Origin: Sneathiella glossodoripedis JCM 23214
GTDB taxonomy: Bacteria; Pseudomonadota; Alphaproteobacteria; Sneathiellales; Sneathiellaceae
Length of the DNA stretch: 64,000 nucleotides
Assembly: GCF_000616095.1 (NCBI RefSeq)
Contig: NZ_BAMS01000001.1
Coordinates: 1,240,001 to 1,304,000, forward strand
Reading direction: 5' to 3'
Each line of letters opens with the position of its first letter. Position 1 is the stretch's first letter. The notes below the pieces were generated by a model, which was given only the letters and a program-made list of their open reading frames with translations, was not told the origin of the DNA and made no database searches. Below are positions 55,476 to 64,000 of the stretch, piece after piece. The position numbers and the translations under genes are program-made.

Positions 55476-56333
55476 TCAAAACGTAGAGGTGAAATAAACT
55501 TCAAGCCGCATTAACAGTTTTCGTATTCTAGACATCAGTTCAGTATGTCCATCATGTAATCGCAGAGGGTCGGATTCCATATACAGGTCTCTGTTCAACT
55601 CAATCTGCAATGTATGGGTTTTAAGAGACGGATCTGCATAGTTTTGAGTTATATACCCTCCGGCATATGGCGCATTGAAACTGATGGTGTAGCCTGTCTG
55701 GTCCAAAATTCCCGCAATAAATTCAGAAAATTCCGAGGGGCAGGTTCGGCCAAAGCGATTGCCCAAGACAATATCAGCAAGTTCTAGGTCGGACGATTGA
55801 GCTTCAGAATTACCGGGCATTGAGTGACAATCAATTACAAATGCTCGTCCAAATTTTTTTCGGCATAGTGCGATCAGACGCTGCAGAGCAGTATGATAGG
55901 GATAGTAACAACTATTCAGGCGGTATTCTGCCTCACTATAGGGAAGTAAACGATCATAAATAGGAGTGTCTGCGGACACTAGTTTTGGAATAGTGCCCAG
56001 CCCTGCAAGGACGCGAGGCGAGGAGTGGCAGGATTGGTCAGTTGGAGCTGATACAAACATTTCCAGATCAATTTCATTGGCTGCACGATTGACATCACAA
56101 TAAGCGCGAGGGAAATTTGCATGGATAAGAGGAGCACCGAATGCTGGCACATCTTTGAAGAGATAGTGGACGTTAAAATCTTCTGAAAGGCGTAGTTGTT
56201 CTGGATTAAGGCAGGTCTGGTGGAGGAACTTTTCTGAATAGTGATTCCCACTATGCGGAGACGAAAAAATCAGAGGTAACGTCCATTGATCCGGTAGTTG
56301 GATACAATAAGGGCTCTGTTCAGGGTTTTTCAC
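55476..56333 (-). CDS. N-formylglutamate amidohydrolase family protein
   Basis: A 285-residue protein of the N-formylglutamate deformylase family, which releases formate from formylglutamate in histidine degradation. It has LPLIFSSPHSGNHYSEKFLH near residue 15, FVIDCHSMPGNSE near 165 and HTLQIELNRDLYME near 250, with His and Glu metal ligands. No other hut genes lie near. It is divergent from cpdR, as in many alphaproteobacteria. Confidence 0.9.
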   Translation of the reverse strand: MKNPEQSPYCIQLPDQWTLPLIFSSPHSGNHYSEKFLHQTCLNPEQLRLSEDFNVHYLFKDVPAFGAPLIHANFPRAYCDVNRAANEIDLEMFVSAPTDQSCHSSPRVLAGLGTIPKLVSADTPIYDRLLPYSEAEYRLNSCYYPYHTALQRLIALCRKKFGRAFVIDCHSMPGNSEAQSSDLELADIVLGNRFGRTCPSEFSEFIAGILDQTGYTISFNAPYAGGYITQNYADPSLKTHTLQIELNRDLYMESDPLRLHDGHTELMSRIRKLLMRLEVYFTSTF

Positions 56334-56479
56334 TGAATTCTCCGTCGTGACACCGGATGCAGGTGGTGTTTGTCACAAATATAAGATTTTTGTGGTTGGG
56401 CTTTTGCCTTAACCAGCACAATAGTATAGGCTAGGGTAAAGATTACAATGCTTGATAAAGATTGGCGTAAAATTTTGAC

Positions 56480-56851
56480 ATGGCCCGTATACTGCTCGCA
56501 GAAGATGATAATTCGGTAAGGCATTTTTTGGCACGCAGTCTTGAGCTTGCTGGTCATGAGGTGTTGGCTTTCGCTGATGGTGAAGACGCCCTTCCTGCTT
56601 TGAAGGCGGGACCGTTTGATATTCTGGTGACTGATATCGTCATGCCACGCATGGGCGGGTTGGAACTTGCCATGAAAGCACAGGAAGCAAATCCTGGTGT
56701 TCCTATCATTTACATCACCGGTTTTTCAGCCGTGTCAGTTGAGGAGCCTGAAGCACAAAGTGGTATCAGTCAGTTGCTCTCAAAGCCATTTCATCTGAGT
56801 TCTCTGGTGGAAGCTGTTCATAAAGCACTTAAAGCCAAGGAAGCGTCCTGA
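56480..56851 (+). CDS. cpdR: CpdR-type single-domain response regulator
   Basis: A 123-residue receiver with no output domain. The phospho-acceptor is D52 in ILVTDIVMPRMGG; other residues are the acidic pair in LLAEDDNSV and the lysine in LLSKPFHL. The sequence and the neighbouring N-formylglutamate amidohydrolase gene match CpdR, which in Caulobacter controls ClpXP-dependent CtrA degradation. That link is inferred for this organism. Confidence 0.9.
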   Translation: MARILLAEDDNSVRHFLARSLELAGHEVLAFADGEDALPALKAGPFDILVTDIVMPRMGGLELAMKAQEANPGVPIIYITGFSAVSVEEPEAQSGISQLLSKPFHLSSLVEAVHKALKAKEAS

Positions 56852-56933
56852 ATTTCATGCTGCCTAAAAAAGAGGGTTGCCAAGTTTCTACTCGCAGATT
56901 ATAAGACGCGCACTTCACGTGCTTGCACGATGT

Positions 56934-57010
56934 GGGTGTATAGCTCAGTTGGTTAGAGCGTTGCCTTGACATGGCAGAGGTCACAAGTTCGAATCTTGTT
57001 ACACCCACCA
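56934..57010 (+). tRNA. tRNA-Val (anticodon GAC)
   Basis: A full 77-base cloverleaf: acceptor GGGTGTA pairs with TACACCC, D arm AGCTCAGTTGG, anticodon loop TTGACAT presenting GAC, T arm CAAGTTCGAATCTTG, and an encoded CCA. There is no integrase beside it. Confidence 0.96.
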
Positions 57011-57229
57011 TTCCCTATTCAATTAAGTTTACTGATTTTTTCGCTTTACAGCGTTATTTTTGCTCGCTAACATCCGCGGCATGAAACACGCACGTACACA
57101 TAACACTATTGTGGCCGTCATTCTTGGACATAGAATGGCGGAGTTTTAAGAAGATTAAGATGTCCGCCCTTGAGGGGTCGGATCGTCGTGCAAGTTTTCT
57201 TCCCCTCGGGGCACCGAGAGGAGAAGAAA

Positions 57230-57724
57230 ATGACTTTAAGATCAACAAAACCAAAATTGCATTTTTTCTGCGGTAAGCTTGCGTCCGGAAAAACCACTCT
57301 TGCGCGTCAACTGGCCGAAAAGGAAGAGGCTATACTGATCAGTGAGGACCTTTGGTTGTCACGCCTGTTTCCAGAGGAAATTCAAACTTTCGAGCAATAT
57401 TTGACCATGTCTTCGCGCTTGAAAAGGATCTTGCAGGATCATGTCAAGGATCTGCTTAAATCCGGTGCAAATGTCGTCATGGATTTTCCAGGTAACACAC
57501 GAGCTCAGCGGGCGTGGTTTAAAAACCTACTAAAAGAAGTAGGGGCAGAGCATGAGTTGCATTTTATTGATCGAACTAATGCCGACTGTCTAGTGCAGCT
57601 AAAAAAACGTAACCGTGAAAAGCCTGAAGGGTCAAAGTTCACGACACCTGAGGAATTTATGATGGTAACCGGATATTTCGAAGCCCCTCGTGAGGATGAG
57701 GGGTTCCGAATGGTCCGCCATTAA
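57230..57724 (+). CDS. P-loop ATPase/kinase, unknown substrate
   Basis: A 164-residue protein. The ATG at 57230 has GAGGAGAAGAA directly upstream; the longer frame from 57170 is unlikely. Walker A is FFCGKLASGKTTLARQLAEK at the N-terminus. A DFPGNTRAQRAWFKNLL segment and a LKKRNREKPEG lid suggest a small-molecule or nucleoside kinase of the AAA_33/zeta-toxin-like group. There is no antitoxin nearby. It overlaps the convergent mscS-like gene by four bases. Confidence 0.8.
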   Translation: MTLRSTKPKLHFFCGKLASGKTTLARQLAEKEEAILISEDLWLSRLFPEEIQTFEQYLTMSSRLKRILQDHVKDLLKSGANVVMDFPGNTRAQRAWFKNLLKEVGAEHELHFIDRTNADCLVQLKKRNREKPEGSKFTTPEEFMMVTGYFEAPREDEGFRMVRH

Positions 57725-58614
57725 GTTGACGTCCCGTCAGCACCCGCGCCAGATCCCATATGAACAGACGGGGCTTTGCCGGGTGCTGGCATCGCAATGG
57801 CCAAGCCTGAAGGGGTGAGAAGTTCGACACCGGTCTTGTCCAAGAGCTGTTGAATTTTGTGGTTGATATCATATCGAACTTGAAAATATTTTTGACCCGG
57901 TACCCATGACCTTAGACCAATTACATAACCACCATACGTAAAATCATGTATGCCTACTTGAGGTTCTGGTTCATTGGGGATATCGGGATGATCCGCAAGA
58001 ATCTCAAGAATGCCTTGTATTAAGGCCTGAGTATCTGTCTCTGCTGAGACACTAAAACTCGTCTCAAGAATTCGAGTGTCATGTGAATTGACAATGACTT
58101 GTCCCACAATTTCTTTGTTGGGAATTGATATTTCCTCCCCATCCTCGCCGGTTAGAAAGGTAATGCCGAGCGTAATTTTGTTTACAACCCCGCTGACACC
58201 TAGAACAGTGATCACATTGCCGACAACAAAAGGCCGGGTCAGTATGATTGCGACTCCAGCACCGAAGTTGGAGATCGGACCTTGCAGGGCAAGGGTTGCT
58301 CCCAGAGAAACGGCACCTGCGAGCGCGATTAATGGCGCAATGCTGATGCCGAAATTACCTAGCGTAATGATGATAAGTAGGATTAGAAGAACAAATTTGA
58401 TGGTGCTGCCAATGAACTGTGACAGGGTTTGGTCTATACCGCGGGCGATTGCCAATTTGGTCAGTCGCGTTCCAATCCAGTTGGAAACCATCATGCCGAC
58501 CAGTAAAAACGCTAACGCACCAAGAATTTGAAAGCCGTATTTGATAGCAAACTCAACCAATAGGTCGAGCCACTTGTTTACGGTTTCCAAATTTTCTTCT
58601 AATCCATCCATCAT
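57721..58614 (-). CDS. small-conductance mechanosensitive channel (MscS family)
   Basis: A 297-residue MscS-type channel. Three membrane segments occupy residues 20-130, with the pore helix GAVSLGATLALQGPISNFGA near 108 and the beta domain ITVLGVSGVVNKITLGITFL near 150. It would release solutes on osmotic downshock. The C-terminal part resembles YnaI/MscS small forms. It follows an AsmA-like gene on the same strand by 15 bases. Confidence 0.93.
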   Translation of the reverse strand: MMDGLEENLETVNKWLDLLVEFAIKYGFQILGALAFLLVGMMVSNWIGTRLTKLAIARGIDQTLSQFIGSTIKFVLLILLIIITLGNFGISIAPLIALAGAVSLGATLALQGPISNFGAGVAIILTRPFVVGNVITVLGVSGVVNKITLGITFLTGEDGEEISIPNKEIVGQVIVNSHDTRILETSFSVSAETDTQALIQGILEILADHPDIPNEPEPQVGIHDFTYGGYVIGLRSWVPGQKYFQVRYDINHKIQQLLDKTGVELLTPSGLAIAMPAPGKAPSVHMGSGAGADGTST

Positions 58615-58629
58615 TAGGCCCGCCGTATC

Positions 58630-59442
58630 TTACTTAAATAAACCTTTGACAGTTCCTGCAGCTCCTTCAAGCGCTTTTCCTGCCCCTTCAGCGGCCCCAC
58701 TTTCAGTAATGCTTTTGGTAACAGAACCTGCTGCATTGCCAAGCACACCAGAAAGCGATTCAAGTGTTTTCCCAACCCCCAGATTGGTCACTACACCCAT
58801 GGCGCTATTGGCGATAGTATCAACAACTTTTGCCGCTACCTCACCCGGACTGGCGCCGCCTTCATCCTTGCCAATATCCTTTAGGTGAAGTTTTGGCAGG
58901 CTGCCTTCAATGCGCTTGTTCATGGTAATCGGAGCCTTTACAACGACTTGCCCGTTTTGAATAATGATTGAATCAATGATGAGTTTAGGGCCATCACCAC
59001 TTTCCTCATTGGAGGAAGAGTCGCTTGCGCCTCCATTCGCTGCGATAAACTCATCTACATTCTTCTTAATTGTGTCCAGATTGTTGGTAACATTATTTAA
59101 CTCATAAGTTACCTTGGGAGCATCTACTATGATGGATGTAATGTGGATAACATCTCCAGTGGTTTTTTCAACATTGAGTGCAAGGGAAATTTGACCAAGC
59201 TCAAAAGCCGATGGCTCTTCAAACCCAGCCGGATTACCGACTTTCAGGCCTTTCAACCCTCCTTTCCCCGAAGTCATGTCAATATCGACTTCAGCAAGTG
59301 TAACTTCTGATTTCGTTACATCAGAGCCATAACCTTCAACAGCAGCGATGATGATTTTATCGAGATTGAAATAAACCACTCCGACAAAAACTGCTACGAC
59401 GATCACTAGTACGGCAATTGCGCCACCAATAATTTTACCCAT
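58630..59442 (-). CDS. AsmA/DUF748-like membrane-anchored protein
   Basis: A 270-residue protein with an N-terminal membrane helix (IGGAIAVLVIVVAVFVGVVY). The body has AsmA-like features: VTLAEVDIDMTSGKGGLKGL, then KVGNPAGFEEPSAFELGQIS, and a Ser/Glu-rich linker. The C-terminus is Gly- and Ala-rich with TKSITESGAAEGAGKALEGA. It probably sits in the periplasm and concerns the envelope. It is upstream of the MscS gene. Confidence 0.75.
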   Translation of the reverse strand: MGKIIGGAIAVLVIVVAVFVGVVYFNLDKIIIAAVEGYGSDVTKSEVTLAEVDIDMTSGKGGLKGLKVGNPAGFEEPSAFELGQISLALNVEKTTGDVIHITSIIVDAPKVTYELNNVTNNLDTIKKNVDEFIAANGGASDSSSNEESGDGPKLIIDSIIIQNGQVVVKAPITMNKRIEGSLPKLHLKDIGKDEGGASPGEVAAKVVDTIANSAMGVVTNLGVGKTLESLSGVLGNAAGSVTKSITESGAAEGAGKALEGAAGTVKGLFK

Positions 59443-59642
59443 CTGGACCCCTCTAGAATAAAGTAATTGCGTTTTGGATACTGCCCGCGACCTGCATTTT
59501 AAGCAATTGTAAAATCGACTGAATATCCATACGAATTTATAGAAATGTTTCTACTGCGTACAGTTTTCAATTGGTGACAGGCGTTAGAGGAGTGTTTAGA
59601 CTGCAGGAGTTTAAAACTCCTCATCAGAAAGGAAAAATAAAA

Positions 59643-60785
59643 ATGGGACCACTGGCGGGAATAAAAATTGTAGAAATGGGTGGCATAGGGCCGGGCCCGA
59701 TGTGTGCGCTACTCCTTGCAGATATGGGGGCGGAGATTATTCGCATCGACCGATTGCAGGAAACAGGGCTGGGCGTTCACACAGATCCAAAGTTCAATTT
59801 GTTAATGCGGGGACGCCGTTCAATCGCAGTAGACAGTAAATCTGAAGCCGGTCGAGAGGTTATCTTAAAATTGATTGAGCAGGCGGATGCACTCATAGAG
59901 GGCTTTCGACCCGGCGTGATGGAACGATTGGGGCTGGGGCCTGATGTCGTTTTTGAACGCAATGAAAGAATTGCGTATGGCCGTATGACCGGTTGGGGAC
60001 AAGATGGTCCTTTGGCGAGGGCTGCAGGGCATGACCTGAACTATATTGCACTTTCCGGTGCGTTGCATGCCATTGGCCGTAAAGATGGCCCGCCTACACC
60101 ACCGCTTAATCTGGTCGGCGATTTTGGTGGCGGTGCACTTTATTTGGCGATGGGACTGTTGGCGGCTATCTTAGAAGCCAAAACGTCAGGTAAGGGGCAG
60201 GTGGTTGATGCTTCCATGGTTGAAGGTGCGGCCAATTTGATGACAACTTTCTTTGGGTTGAAAGCCGCCGGACGTTGGACTGACGAGAGGGGAACAAATA
60301 TCCTCGATAGCGGGGCCCATTTTTATGATGTCTACGAAACAGCAGATGGCAAATATGTGTCTATCGGTTCAATTGAGGGTAAGTTTTACAAACTGCTTCT
60401 TGAAAAGACATGTCTGGATAAAGAAGAGTTGCCAGATCAAATGGATGTGAGCCAATGGCCACTGCTAAAGGAAAAACTGGCGAAGGTAATCAAACAGAAA
60501 ACGCGGGATCAGTGGTGCGATATCATGGAAGGAAGTGATGTCTGTTTTGCACCCGTGCTGTCTATTACCGAAGTTGCCGATCACCCCCACAACAAGGCGA
60601 GAGGAAGCTTTGTTGAGGTTGATGGAGTTCTGCAGCCGGGACCTGCACCCAAATTCTCCAGAACGCCAAGTGAAATTCAGCGACCTCCTTGTGCGCCAGG
60701 TCAACATACTGATGAGGCACTTGCCGATTGGGGATTTGAAGTTGCAGAAATCGCCAGTCTAAAAGATAAATCTGTCATCAGATAG
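59643..60785 (+). CDS. CaiB/BaiF CoA transferase, alpha-methylacyl-CoA racemase-like
   Basis: A 380-residue family III CoA transferase. The ATG at 59643 ([20 protein letters not shown]) follows GAAAGGAAAAA; the frame extends to 59571. The family motifs include [14 protein letters not shown], the [16 protein letters not shown] segment, [20 protein letters not shown] with the catalytic Asp and [13 protein letters not shown]. The AMACR-like HDLNY pattern suggests racemisation of 2-methylacyl-CoAs in branched fatty acid breakdown, in keeping with fadD and acyl-CoA dehydrogenase here. Confidence 0.93.
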   Translation: MGPLAGIKIVEMGGIGPGPMCALLLADMGAEIIRIDRLQETGLGVHTDPKFNLLMRGRRSIAVDSKSEAGREVILKLIEQADALIEGFRPGVMERLGLGPDVVFERNERIAYGRMTGWGQDGPLARAAGHDLNYIALSGALHAIGRKDGPPTPPLNLVGDFGGGALYLAMGLLAAILEAKTSGKGQVVDASMVEGAANLMTTFFGLKAAGRWTDERGTNILDSGAHFYDVYETADGKYVSIGSIEGKFYKLLLEKTCLDKEELPDQMDVSQWPLLKEKLAKVIKQKTRDQWCDIMEGSDVCFAPVLSITEVADHPHNKARGSFVEVDGVLQPGPAPKFSRTPSEIQRPPCAPGQHTDEALADWGFEVAEIASLKDKSVIR

Positions 60786-60794
60786 GGTGTCTTA

Positions 60795-60826
60795 ATCGGT
60801 CAGGCTCCAATCTGTGCCTGACCGAT
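60795..60826 (+). terminator. hairpin after the CoA transferase gene
   Basis: ATCGGTCAGGC and GCCTGACCGAT form a perfect 11-bp stem with a 10-base loop, 9 bases after the stop. No T run follows, so it may be a factor-dependent terminator or RNA stabiliser. Confidence 0.6.
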
Positions 60827-60904
60827 AAAACTACACTATTTCAAAAACTTGACGTTTGGTCGGATTTGCGAGACCCTTAACCATGGTTGTAAAGGGGACA
60901 GGCA

Positions 60905-63900
60905 ATGCTGCTTAAACATCCAAATGCAGATGACAGGGAAGAAGCTCCACTGGTTCTGGGGGGGCACGAACAGGTAAAAGCGGTAAGGAAGTCGGGGCTC
61001 GCCTCCAAATTATTCTTTGGTCTTCTTTTTCTGGTTTCAATTCTTTGGCTTGCAAGCGTAGCTGTTTATGCCGACCGGCATATAGGCTACACCAATATTC
61101 TGCATATGCTACCCCATGAAATTGGTGCATTTTTTGCCGGTGCATTTGCGCCTTTGGCATTTTTGTGGTTGTTGGGCGCATTTTTGCGGCGTGGGATAGA
61201 TAATCGTCTTCAAGCAGGTGCACTTGACGCGTTAATGCGCGAGCTCTCCTACCCAAGTCCCGAGGCAGAAGCGAGGGTTGCCAGTCTTACTTCGACGTTA
61301 CGCAGGCATGCACGCGAAGTCCAAAGTGAAACGGAAAACGCTGCGACACGATTGCAGGCAGTCAATGCAGAATTAGATAGCCAGCAACTGGTCGCGAGCG
61401 AAGCTGTGGGCAAATTAATAGCGAACGCTGATGATTTGCAAGAGCAGATGCAAGTGCGCCTGGATAAGATCTCTCAACTTCTTCAAGATGCACAGAGGCA
61501 ACGTGATGAACTTGACACTGTCGCATTTGAACAGGAAGAGCGGTTAAAAGAAGCATATGGATTTGCCGAGAGGAAAAGTGCCGAGATTAGTGAGCGGCTT
61601 AAAGATCAGATAGAAAATTTACAAAAAGCAGTTAAAGCGGCTGAAGAAAAAGCCTCTGTTATGGTCGAGTTGTTGGACAATACAAGTCACTCCATTGAAA
61701 GTATCGCCAACCAGACACTTGAGAAAGCAAACAGCAGTAGTGAGGCTTTGAGCAGTCAAATTAGAAGTCTCGATAATGCTGCGGACAATGCGAGAGAAAA
61801 GCTGGATCGTGGTAGTGATCAATTCAAAGTTCGAATTGAAGAAATTGAGGCTGCAGCAGGTCAATCGAAGTCGGCCCTCACTCTTGCCAGCGATGAAGTG
61901 GCGGACAAGGTGTCCGAACTCTCACAGCGCAGTTCGGTAACATTGGAGCGTTTGTCAGATCTGCGCAATCAATTTGGTGAAGGCATAGGACAACTTGATC
62001 GTGCTATTGAAAGTTTGCAGCAAAAGCAGGTTGAATTCCGCTCCACCGCCCATGAGATAGGTCAGGATGTTAGCCATTCCAGCGAAGTGCTGGGTACTGA
62101 CGCTGCCCGCCTTGCAACGTTATCTGGTGAGCTCTCTGAAGACATAATTCTGGCATCTGAGAAACTCAGGACAGAAGTGAATGAACTTCAAAAATCTTTT
62201 AAAGTGGCTGAAGCTGATCTTGATCAGGTGGAGGATATCTTGATGCGGGGACAGGAGTTGCTTGCTAAAGCAGGTGAAACGTCCTTGGAGAATGCTGAGA
62301 CCCTGAAAACGCGTTTGGACGATTACACGAGCGAACTTGATTCAAGTAGTGAACGTACTGCAAACAGAACAGCACAGATACAAGAGAAGTTTCGCAAACA
62401 GCTCAATGCTCTACAAAATGCTGCGGAACGAATTGATGAAATGTCGCAGGATATTTCGTCGAGACTTGATGAGAATATTGATAACCTTTCTGCGGCCAGT
62501 CTGGAAGCCAACAACCAATTAACGCGCATTGGAAACGGGTTTCAGCGTCAGGCAGAAGCATTGAATACAGCGACTACACGTATGTCTGAAGAAATTCGGG
62601 ATGCTGGTGAAGGGTTAAAGCGAGAAACGCAGGATATTGAGCAATCTGGTGCCCGCACCAGTCGTTCCATTAAAGATGCTGTATCTGAATTGGAACAGAA
62701 GCAAAAAGATCTGGCCGCCAGTGCGGATATATCGGGGTCGAAACTATCAATGGCTGTCGAAGAAGCTGTCCGTCAGCATCAGGATCTAATGGCCAGTGCG
62801 GAGCGAGCGACGTTGCAGGCCCGTCAATCAGGTGAAAGCGCGCATTCGCAAAGTGCAGAGCTTGCTAGAATAGCGGAAAAAGCTTCCGCTGAGTTAAGGG
62901 CGATGGGTGATCAAGCCCGCGAATATGTGGACCAGTTAACATCTGCCGCTGAAAAAGCGAACCGCGAAGGTGAGCATCTTTCCAAGAATGCCAAGGAAAA
63001 TGTGGAGCAGCTAGGCGAGGCAAGTCAGTCTGCAAGAGATCAGTTTAAGGAGTTGGCTTCTTTGTCGGAACAGGCACGCACAAACGCCGAAACTATGGAA
63101 AAAATGTTGAAAGAAGAAACGGCGGCCCTTACCGACGTGGCACGTGAACTGGCTGATAAATCGGAATATATCGAAAATTCGTTGAGCGAGCGTGCAAGGT
63201 TACTGCAAAAAACAACAGGCTTATCCAACGTTGCTGGTGACGCCTATCGACGTAAAACACTTGAACTTGCCAAGGCAAGCGAATTGATGTTGAGCGGCTT
63301 GCAGTCTGCAGATGAAGCCCTGAACAGGCATCGCAAGCAAATTGATAACACACGGGCGCGTTTCCAAGTGGACCTGGATAGTTTGACCCGACAGATGGCG
63401 GAAGCCGGCGAACATGCGAATGCGCGAACGGATCAGGTCACAAGATCTTTCCGGGAAAAAGCAAAAGAGTTGATACAATTTGTTGAACAGGCTCAAGCGG
63501 GATCGCAAGAGTTAATCAAGCAGTTTGAAGAACAGAAAAAACGCCTGGAAGTGACATCAAAGCAGGTTGAGAACTCTTTGACTGAAACATCAGGTATATT
63601 GAGTGAGGAGAGCAAGAATTTAAGAAATGCTTCCAACAGTGCTGCAGAAGAAGCACTTGTAGCCAGCTTGAAATTCCAGCAGCAGGCCGATCGCCTAAAA
63701 GAGGCATCAGCGAGGGTAAAACGGCAGACTGAGGAAATAGAAGAACGCCAAAAGGCTTACAGTGGTGAAGCATTCCGCAAAGCATCTGCGCTGATCATTG
63801 ACGGTTTGCATTCAATTTCCATTGATTTGGCAAGGTCTTTGGATAATACACTGCCCGAAGAATTGTGGAATCGTTATCGTCGGGGTGAAAAGAGCATATT

Positions 63901-64000
63901 CACTAAAAAATTACTCAAAAATAAGGATCAGGAGCTCATTCGCAAACTCTACAGGGAGAGTGGTGATTTTAGGCGTTATGTGGATCAATACAGATCATCA
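60905..64000 (+). CDS. very long membrane-anchored coiled-coil protein, partial at right edge
   Basis: An uninterrupted frame of 1032 codons from the ATG at 60905 to the window edge, so at least that long. AGGGGACA lies upstream. After a polar start there are two membrane segments, at about residues 34-56 (FFGLLFLVSILWLASVAVYA) and 76-96 (IGAFFAGAFAPLAFLWLLGA). The rest, to about residue 980, is alpha-helical heptad-like sequence rich in Glu, Ser, Ala, Gln and Lys (for example AEEKASVMVELLDNTSHSIE). The region near 990-1032 is globular (ISIDLARSLDNTLPEELWNR). I recall similar long uncharacterised proteins in Rhodospirillales-like bacteria, often loosely called kinesin-like or apolipoprotein-like. 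Function unknown. Confidence 0.85.
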   Translation, partial: MLLKHPNADDREEAPLVLGGHEQVKAVRKSGLASKLFFGLLFLVSILWLASVAVYADRHIGYTNILHMLPHEIGAFFAGAFAPLAFLWLLGAFLRRGIDNRLQAGALDALMRELSYPSPEAEARVASLTSTLRRHAREVQSETENAATRLQAVNAELDSQQLVASEAVGKLIANADDLQEQMQVRLDKISQLLQDAQRQRDELDTVAFEQEERLKEAYGFAERKSAEISERLKDQIENLQKAVKAAEEKASVMVELLDNTSHSIESIANQTLEKANSSSEALSSQIRSLDNAADNAREKLDRGSDQFKVRIEEIEAAAGQSKSALTLASDEVADKVSELSQRSSVTLERLSDLRNQFGEGIGQLDRAIESLQQKQVEFRSTAHEIGQDVSHSSEVLGTDAARLATLSGELSEDIILASEKLRTEVNELQKSFKVAEADLDQVEDILMRGQELLAKAGETSLENAETLKTRLDDYTSELDSSSERTANRTAQIQEKFRKQLNALQNAAERIDEMSQDISSRLDENIDNLSAASLEANNQLTRIGNGFQRQAEALNTATTRMSEEIRDAGEGLKRETQDIEQSGARTSRSIKDAVSELEQKQKDLAASADISGSKLSMAVEEAVRQHQDLMASAERATLQARQSGESAHSQSAELARIAEKASAELRAMGDQAREYVDQLTSAAEKANREGEHLSKNAKENVEQLGEASQSARDQFKELASLSEQARTNAETMEKMLKEETAALTDVARELADKSEYIENSLSERARLLQKTTGLSNVAGDAYRRKTLELAKASELMLSGLQSADEALNRHRKQIDNTRARFQVDLDSLTRQMAEAGEHANARTDQVTRSFREKAKELIQFVEQAQAGSQELIKQFEEQKKRLEVTSKQVENSLTETSGILSEESKNLRNASNSAAEEALVASLKFQQQADRLKEASARVKRQTEEIEERQKAYSGEAFRKASALIIDGLHSISIDLARSLDNTLPEELWNRYRRGEKSIFTKKLLKNKDQELIRKLYRESGDFRRYVDQYRSS

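Noticed and set aside
56934-57010. tRNA-Val as a second integration site
   Set aside because: No direct repeat of its 3' end and no integrase were found nearby.
57230-57724. Zeta-toxin reading of the small P-loop ATPase
   Set aside because: There is no epsilon-type antitoxin gene next to it, and it lies in a core region; only a general kinase or ATPase call is supported.
58076-58531. A 151-codon plus-strand frame
   Set aside because: It is antisense to the MscS channel gene and rich in Pro and Thr as shadow frames of membrane genes often are.

Overview
The window looks like a chromosome segment of a free-living, aerobic, probably marine alphaproteobacterium. The support is a CpdR-type receiver next to N-formylglutamate amidohydrolase, DUF1285 and DUF6111 genes beside the CCA-adding enzyme, ETF-ubiquinone oxidoreductase, CtrA-like boxes, a TRAP dicarboxylate-type transporter and a VPLP-type PEP-CTERM protein. 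Base composition is moderate. I cannot name the genus; a Sneathiella/Kiloniella-like lineage is only a guess.

Layout. 1-9.7 kb is core genome: a radical SAM gene cut by the left edge, PilZ, moaB, a soluble lytic transglycosylase, a family-4-like uracil-DNA glycosylase with an unusual motif, ETF-QO, a TPR lipoprotein, ispE, a lipoprotein and tRNA-Gln. 9.74-19.29 kb is an integrated island bounded by an 18-bp direct repeat of the tRNA-Gln 3' end. It carries a tyrosine integrase with arm-like repeats at both ends, a membrane-anchored SNase-fold protein that has lost its catalytic residues, a small lipoprotein, a serine resolvase, a compact DNA-polymerase-A/T7-RNA-polymerase-like palm protein, a broken RNase HI fragment, a broken small membrane protein, and a two-gene PD-(D/E)xK nuclease plus HEPN-like module. 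19.3-20.8 kb holds two further accessory-looking genes just outside the right repeat, perhaps the remains of a second tandem element.

21.2-60.9 kb is core again: lemA-DUF3137, CDGSH protein, fadD, the divergent oxyR / ahpC-ahpF peroxide module, a PEP-CTERM protein behind CtrA-like sites, ChaC, a sulfotransferase-like protein, acyl-CoA dehydrogenase, a coupled periplasmic operon (rhodanese, amidohydrolase, YtkA-like, di-haem peroxidase), an AsmA-like protein, a DMT exporter, dctPQM, DUF1194, flavin reductase, GNAT, a moxR-DUF58-BatA/DUF4159-vWA-like operon, DUF1285-NUDIX-DUF6111-cca, Ada, a second lytic transglycosylase, N-formylglutamate amidohydrolase, cpdR, tRNA-Val, an ATPase, MscS, an AsmA-like protein and a CoA transferase. 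From 60.9 kb a very long membrane-anchored coiled-coil protein runs off the right edge.

Five conserved genes (radical SAM, lytic transglycosylase, TPR protein, acyl-CoA dehydrogenase, AsmA) are each split by what reads as one missing base, at least three of them in a short homopolymer. I treat them as single genes and suspect sequence errors rather than decay. The most interesting unexplained material is the polymerase-like protein and the nuclease/HEPN pair inside the tRNA-Gln island.
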